NCBI RefSeq assembly: GCF_000478275.1
Contig: NZ_ASJB01000077.1
Location: forward strand, 89,740-153,739
Direction of reading: 5' to 3'
DNA length: 64,000 bases
From: Amycolatopsis orientalis DSM 40040 = KCTC 9412
Lineage (GTDB): Bacteria > Actinomycetota > Actinomycetes > Mycobacteriales > Pseudonocardiaceae
A program made the translations under genes and the position numbers. Position 1 is the stretch's first letter. Each line of letters begins with the position of its first letter. This document shows positions 59,993-64,000 of this stretch, piece after piece. Below the pieces are notes generated by a model. That model searched no databases and had not been told where the DNA came from. It saw only the letters and a list, made by a program, of their open reading frames with translations.

Positions 59993-60580
59993 GTGATCGA
60001 GACCGCCGAGGATTACCGTGAAGCCGTCCTTTCCCAGCAATGGTGGGAAAAACGCAGTTTCGTCGGCTGTGATTTCACCGAAGCCGACCTTCGGGGGCTG
60101 CGGACCCAGGGCTGCACCTTCGACCAGTGCGACTTCACCAAGACCGACTTCGAGGGCTCGCGTCACGAGGCGTCGGCGTTCCGGTCCTGCACCTTCGACC
60201 GCAGTGTGCTCGCCGGTACCCGGTGGAGCTCCTGCTCGATGCTCGGATCGTCCTTTGTGGACTGCCGGTTCCAGAAGATCGCGTTCACCGAATGTGATCT
60301 GTCCCTGGTTTCGTTGAGCCGCAACCGACTGTCCAAAGTAGACTTCTCTGGTCTGCGGCTGCGTGAGGCCAACCTGACCGAGGCCGACCTCAGCGGCGCG
60401 GATCTGCGCGGCGCCGACCTCACCGGCGCCCGGCTGGCGGGCGCGAAACTCGACGGCGCCGACCTGCGTGGCGCGCGGATCGACGCCAACGGCCTGGTGC
60501 AGGCGAACCTCTCGGGCGTCCACGTGGACACCGAGACCGCCGTGGCCTACGCGGCCGCGCACGGCCTCGTCATCCACTGA
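59993..60580 (+). CDS. Pentapeptide-repeat protein
   Basis: This 195-residue protein builds a right-handed beta-helix from tandem A(D/N)LxG repeats. There are early diverged repeats (FVGCDFTEADLRGL, FDQCDFTKTDFEGS) and clear ones near the end (ANLTEADLSGADLRGADLTG, then ARLAGAKLDGADLRGARID). The pattern is like McbG/Qnr-type proteins that mimic DNA and protect or inhibit gyrase, but a target cannot be inferred. GTG 59993 has only a weak ribosome site. Cotranscription with the RT gene is likely from spacing, so it is a candidate retron partner. Confidence 0.88.
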   Translation: MIETAEDYREAVLSQQWWEKRSFVGCDFTEADLRGLRTQGCTFDQCDFTKTDFEGSRHEASAFRSCTFDRSVLAGTRWSSCSMLGSSFVDCRFQKIAFTECDLSLVSLSRNRLSKVDFSGLRLREANLTEADLSGADLRGADLTGARLAGAKLDGADLRGARIDANGLVQANLSGVHVDTETAVAYAAAHGLVIH

Positions 60581-60631
60581 CTCCCGGCACCGGCCCCCGG
60601 CGGGTGAAGGGGCCTTTCCTCTCGTCTCATG

Positions 60632-60682
60632 CGCTGAAGGGCGCTTTCCCCGCATCGCATGCGGGGAAAGCGCCCTTCAGCG
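60632..60682. terminator. 24-bp perfect hairpin between convergent genes
   Basis: Perfect 24 bp arms (CGCTGAAGGGCGC at the left end) with a 3-nt loop lie between the pentapeptide gene and the TNT gene. A shorter related sequence (GTGAAGGGGCCTTTCCTC) lies just before it at 60604 and another at 63943, so it is also a repeat element. Confidence 0.85.
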
Positions 60683-60691
60683 CGGTACCGA

Positions 60692-63484
60692 CTAGTCGAT
60701 CGGCGGTTCGCCCGGGTCCAGTTCGATGAGGTCGCCCTCGGCGAGCAGCTCCTCGATGGACGCGGGCAGCAGGTACGCCGACCCGCCACCGGGCTGGTTG
60801 AACCACGGGATCGCGACCCCGGCCAGCGCCTCGAGCGGACGCTGCACCCGGTACACGTGGTACGGCCGGTTCACCCACTCCGGCACGAGCGAACGCTCCT
60901 CGAACGGCGTCCCGGCCGCGTAGGTCAGGTTGCCGTTCGGGCCGCCGAAGCGGTCCAGCTCGCTGCCCGCGGGCAGCTCACGCAGTTCCTTGCCGCGGAA
61001 CAACGTCAGCGGCGGTTCACCACTGAGCGGCGAGATCGGCCAGTTCTGCTTGGCATCCGGCGGCCCGGCACTCGCCGCGGCCGGCGGGCGGGCCGGCTCC
61101 TCACGCCGCATCGGCGGCGCGGGAGGCGGCGTCACCGGCGGTTCGCGCCGGGGCGGGGCGGGCGGCGGGCTCGACAGTGCCGGGTTGGACAGGCCCGGAT
61201 TGGGCAGGCCCGGGTTCGGCCGCACCGGGGGCGCGGGCGGGACCGGAGCCGGGGTGGGCTCGTCGTCCAGGTCGTCTCCGAGCAGTTCCTCCGCCGTCGT
61301 GAACGCCGTCTGCTCCTGCGGCGGGATCGACTCCCGCGGCGGCACCGGATGCGAACCGGTGGCGACCTCGGGGGAGAGCGTCGCCAGCACGGGGGGCGCC
61401 GGAGCGGGCGGCTCCTCGGCGGGCCGCTCTTCGACCGCGGGAGGCTCCTCGACGGGCGGAGCGCCGTTCGGGTTCAGCAGGACCTTGCCGAGCATGAACG
61501 CGGCCGCGTCCTCGGCGTCGCCGAACACCGCCGGGTTGGTCAGCTTCCCGTCGTACCAGCCGACCCGCCAGCCACCGCCGTCGACCTGCTCGACACTCCA
61601 GCCGTGCTCGGCGGGGGCGCCGATGCGGTAGACGTCGTCGGGCACGTCGAGGTCGTCGAACTTCGACTGCAGTTCGTTCAGCACCGGCACGGGGTGCTCG
61701 GCACGGCGCGGCCGCTCCGGGGTCGCGCGGCGCGGGGGCTCCTCACGCTGCGGTTCGGGCTCCGGACGGGACACGGGCGCGGCGGTAGCAAAGGTCCCCC
61801 GCTCCTGCGGCGGGCCGTCGACCTGCGTGACCTCGGTGTCGGACGGCGGAGGCGCGCTCGGCGGCTCCGCGTCGTGTGTGAGAAGCGGCAGGCCACCCGC
61901 GTCGGCCTGCTCGACCGGCGTGTAGCCGGTGGTCGCTTCCTCCTCGGGGGGCGCGTACGGCTGGTCCTCGTCCTGCGGGGCGTAAGCGCCGTGCGGTTCC
62001 TCGCGAGGCTGCTCGTAGGCGTCGACGTGCGCGGGCCGCGCGTAAGTCGTGGCCTCCGGGTCGGCGGCCTGCGGCTCGGGCTCGGCGCGCTGGTGAGGCT
62101 CGTCGTCCTGGCGGGCTTCGTCGGCGTAGACGTCCTGCTCGGACTCGTGGAACTGGGCCTCTTCGTGCGCGTACGGCTCGTCGTAGCCGTCCGCGTACTG
62201 CTGCTCGGCGGCGGCTTCGTGGAAGTCCTGCGCCTGGTAGTCCTGGGTGTCGTAGTCCTCTTCGTACCGCTGGGACTGCTCCGCCTGGTCCGGGACGGTG
62301 GTCTCGGCGGCGGGGACGGCCGAAGCCGCCGCGACCGGTGCGGCCGCCGCCGCGGCCATCGAGGCGGCGTCGGGACCCTGCTGGTGCGATGGCGGCGGTG
62401 GGACGGGCGGCTGGGCGGCCTGGTTCGGACCGGGGCCGCCTGGGCCCGCGGGACCGTGGGGTCCCGGCTGACCGGGAGCGCCCTGGTTGACCGGGGCCTG
62501 CTGCTGCGGACCGGGACCGTTCGGACCGGGACCGTTCTGGGCGGGGCCGTTCTGCGGCGGACCCTGTGGCGGCGGGCCGCCGGGACCACCAGGTCCACCG
62601 GGGCCGCCGTTGGGGCCGCCGGGACCGGGGCCGTTCGGCCGCTGCTGCGGGGGCTGATTCCCCCGGGTGAGGTACCCCGCCGCGGCCTGCAGCGTCGGGT
62701 CGTCGACCTCGGGCAGCGTGAAGCCGTTCTGCCGGACGTGCTCGATCAGGTCGAGTTCCGGCGAGACGCCGTACTCACGCAGGTAGTAGTTGACGGCGGC
62801 GGGCCAGATCCACTGCCCGTCGCTGTGGAAGGCGACCGGGACGGTGGCCTCGGGGGTCTGGGCGAGCCGGTCGATGTCGTAGCCGCGCTCGGTGACCACC
62901 AGCGGCGCGTGGTCGAGGTATTCGAGCAGCCTGTCCTGCTCCTCGATCTCCAGGTCGGGCCGGTTGATCACCGGACGCCCGGCCGGGCCGATGGTGTCGA
63001 AGATGCGGGCGATGCGGAAATGCGGGCCGGGTTGCTCGGGGCCGAGGCCGGACATGCGCCGGATCAGCCATTCGGGCACGTTCTCCTCGGAACGGGGGAA
63101 CATGCGGAGTTCGTCGGAGTACGCCTGCGGAGGCGGCGCGAGGCGCCACTGAGGCTCGTCGCGGTTGTACTCGAGGTTGTAGCTCGAGGGGTGGTCGAGC
63201 TGGTAACGGGCGTTGAACCAGGTGCCGCGGCCGTCGCGGTACATCCCGGCACGGAGCCTGCCGAACAGCGTCGCGATGTCGTGCGTCGCGACCCACTCGT
63301 GCGCGGTGCCGTCCTCGGTGATGATCTCGCCGGTCATCTCGTGGTACCTGCCGACGGCTCGGTACTCGGCGGTCACCTTCCGCCAATCACGCGGTGCGGC
63401 CCGCAGCAGGGCGAGGCCGATCTGTTTGACCAGGGTGTCCTGCTCGGTCGCGTTCAGCTGAGTCGTCGGTTGTGCCACGGTCAC
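60692..63484 (-). CDS. Large TNT-domain protein with YezG-like N-terminus
   Basis: This is a 930-residue multidomain protein. Residues 1-140 resemble YezG/DUF600-type immunity or partner domains (RLRAGMYRDGRGTWFNARYQ, then NLEYNRDEPQW). A related segment recurs around 650-720 (WSVEQVDGGGWRVGWYDG). The middle is a Pro/Gly/Glu/Ala-rich linker. The C-terminal 105 residues match the TNT NAD+ glycohydrolase domain (SELDRFGGPNG, YHVYRVQRPLEALAG, IPWFNQPGGG). The glutamine expected in GxQ(Y/F) reads GGSAY. There is no signal peptide. GTG 63484 was chosen; GTG 63478 is close. Confidence 0.85.
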   Translation of the reverse strand: MTVAQPTTQLNATEQDTLVKQIGLALLRAAPRDWRKVTAEYRAVGRYHEMTGEIITEDGTAHEWVATHDIATLFGRLRAGMYRDGRGTWFNARYQLDHPSSYNLEYNRDEPQWRLAPPPQAYSDELRMFPRSEENVPEWLIRRMSGLGPEQPGPHFRIARIFDTIGPAGRPVINRPDLEIEEQDRLLEYLDHAPLVVTERGYDIDRLAQTPEATVPVAFHSDGQWIWPAAVNYYLREYGVSPELDLIEHVRQNGFTLPEVDDPTLQAAAGYLTRGNQPPQQRPNGPGPGGPNGGPGGPGGPGGPPPQGPPQNGPAQNGPGPNGPGPQQQAPVNQGAPGQPGPHGPAGPGGPGPNQAAQPPVPPPPSHQQGPDAASMAAAAAAPVAAASAVPAAETTVPDQAEQSQRYEEDYDTQDYQAQDFHEAAAEQQYADGYDEPYAHEEAQFHESEQDVYADEARQDDEPHQRAEPEPQAADPEATTYARPAHVDAYEQPREEPHGAYAPQDEDQPYAPPEEEATTGYTPVEQADAGGLPLLTHDAEPPSAPPPSDTEVTQVDGPPQERGTFATAAPVSRPEPEPQREEPPRRATPERPRRAEHPVPVLNELQSKFDDLDVPDDVYRIGAPAEHGWSVEQVDGGGWRVGWYDGKLTNPAVFGDAEDAAAFMLGKVLLNPNGAPPVEEPPAVEERPAEEPPAPAPPVLATLSPEVATGSHPVPPRESIPPQEQTAFTTAEELLGDDLDDEPTPAPVPPAPPVRPNPGLPNPGLSNPALSSPPPAPPRREPPVTPPPAPPMRREEPARPPAAASAGPPDAKQNWPISPLSGEPPLTLFRGKELRELPAGSELDRFGGPNGNLTYAAGTPFEERSLVPEWVNRPYHVYRVQRPLEALAGVAIPWFNQPGGGSAYLLPASIEELLAEGDLIELDPGEPPID
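61781..61806. repeat. Second repeat family, copy inside the TNT gene
   Basis: Exact 26-base match to 25144-25169, core GCGGTAGCAAAGGTCCCCCG. On the minus strand it encodes ERGTFATA inside the disordered linker of the TNT-domain protein. Confidence 0.85.
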
Positions 63485-63637
63485 ATTTTGACCGTATCCG
63501 CGCCCGCGTGCACCCCGCATGTGGGTTTTGCCGCTCTTGACACCTCGGAAGGCGCCCTGACCTGCTGCCGGATAACTCACCCGGGATACTGGCGACGTGA
63601 ATCGATTCGCCTGCGAGACCGTGAAGGACGAGGACTG

Positions 63638-63937
63638 ATGGCGGTGGCCGGACAGCGGCGTGACCGTGGGGCACTGCTCCATCACCTGCCGTTCCTGCTG
63701 GTGATGCTGGTGGTGGCGGTCGCGGCCCTGCGGATCGGCCAGTACCACTGGCGCCAGGGTGCCGCGCTGATCGGCGGGGCCCTGATGCTCGCGGGCCTGC
63801 TGAGGGCGGTGCTGTCGGACGCGAAGGCGGGGCTGCTGGCGATCCGGGGCAAGCCGGTCGACGTCCTGACTTATGGCGCGCTTTCTGTCTTGATCCTTTT
63901 CATCGCTTTCACGATCACCGGCGGTCCCCTGTCCTGA
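63638..63937 (+). CDS. DUF3017 membrane protein
   Basis: This 99-residue protein has three membrane helices (about 18-36, 43-62 and 76-94) and the family pattern HHLPFLLVMLVVAVAALRIG then RAVLSDAKAGLLAIRGKPVD. Its function is unknown. ATG 63638 follows GAAGGACGAGGA. It lies divergent from the TNT-domain gene. A GTGAAGGCCCCCTTCCCC element follows near the end of the window. Confidence 0.88.
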   Translation: MAVAGQRRDRGALLHHLPFLLVMLVVAVAALRIGQYHWRQGAALIGGALMLAGLLRAVLSDAKAGLLAIRGKPVDVLTYGALSVLILFIAFTITGGPLS

Positions 63938-63941
63938 TGCG

Positions 63942-64000
63942 CGTGAAGGCCCCCTTCCCCTTGGGTTCTAGTGGTGGTTGCAACACCTGACTTTGTTCGG
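63942..64000. other. Window-end sequence with a repeat-like element
   Basis: GTGAAGGCCCCCTTCCCCTT near 63943 resembles the elements at 60604 and 60635. The remaining bases include GGTTGCAACACC, a short palindrome. The window ends before any gene can be called. Confidence 0.3.

Noticed and set aside
60692..63484. Secreted CpnT-type toxin
   Set aside because: No channel domain, no signal peptide, no ESX genes nearby and the key glutamine appears to be replaced.

Overview
The window is high-GC actinobacterial chromosome, most likely Pseudonocardiales and probably Amycolatopsis-like. The reasons are the GTG/TTG starts, the mycothiol-dependent isomerase fold, the IdeR-type iron box, the LexA box TCGAACAAGCGTTCGA, and gene order shared with Mycobacterium. 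Two blocks that lie apart in M. tuberculosis are joined here: sigD-rsdA-DUF5319-guaB-guaB3-choD-guaA (Rv3414c to Rv3396c region) and chorismate mutase-uvrD-M23 peptidase-sucCD-DUF5336-perM-purN-purH (Rv0948c to Rv0957). Most of the window is therefore core chromosome, with smaller lineage-specific inserts. I see no insertion sequence, prophage, tRNA, rRNA or CRISPR array.

Layout. 0-4 kb: a helical hypothetical protein, an orphan LuxR regulator with a degenerate receiver, ECF sigma factor SigD with its anti-sigma factor, and DUF5319. 4-10 kb: guanine nucleotide synthesis (guaB, guaB3), a ChoD-like GMC oxidoreductase and a mycothiol-dependent-isomerase-like protein. 10-14 kb: an iron-siderophore ABC importer split around a palindromic iron box. 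14-19 kb: a bicovalent-FAD oxidoreductase, an aldehyde dehydrogenase, a zinc alcohol dehydrogenase and a DinB-like protein. 19-25 kb: guaA, then a PspC-domain envelope-stress module (membrane protein, histidine kinase, response regulator). 25-34 kb: an EamA transporter with a divergent LysR regulator, a hydrolase, a pseudokinase next to an active Ser/Thr kinase, and two single-pass proteins. 34-49 kb: chorismate mutase, DUF1707, PcrA helicase, M23 peptidase, sucCD, DUF5336, PerM-like protein, purN-purH. 49-58 kb: small proteins, then an SOS mutasome operon (LexA box, imuA', imuB, a 50-residue ORF, dnaE2). 58-64 kb: hemerythrin and VOC proteins, a retron-type reverse transcriptase with a structured leader and a following pentapeptide-repeat gene, a large TNT-domain protein, and DUF3017.

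Two signals stand out. The first is the retron-like locus at 58.8-60.6 kb: an RT with retron signature motifs, folded upstream DNA, and a pentapeptide-repeat protein as possible partner. The second is a dense family of short interspersed palindromes. About 29 copies share the core TTTAGCGGGCTAAA or the variant CTTTCGCCCCCTAATCGCGA. They sit singly, as inverted pairs, or in arrays with a 36-38 bp period, mostly between genes but also across stop codons and once inside choD. A second repeat family encodes the same peptide ERGTFATA in two unrelated proteins. These repeats explain most of the longer non-coding gaps.
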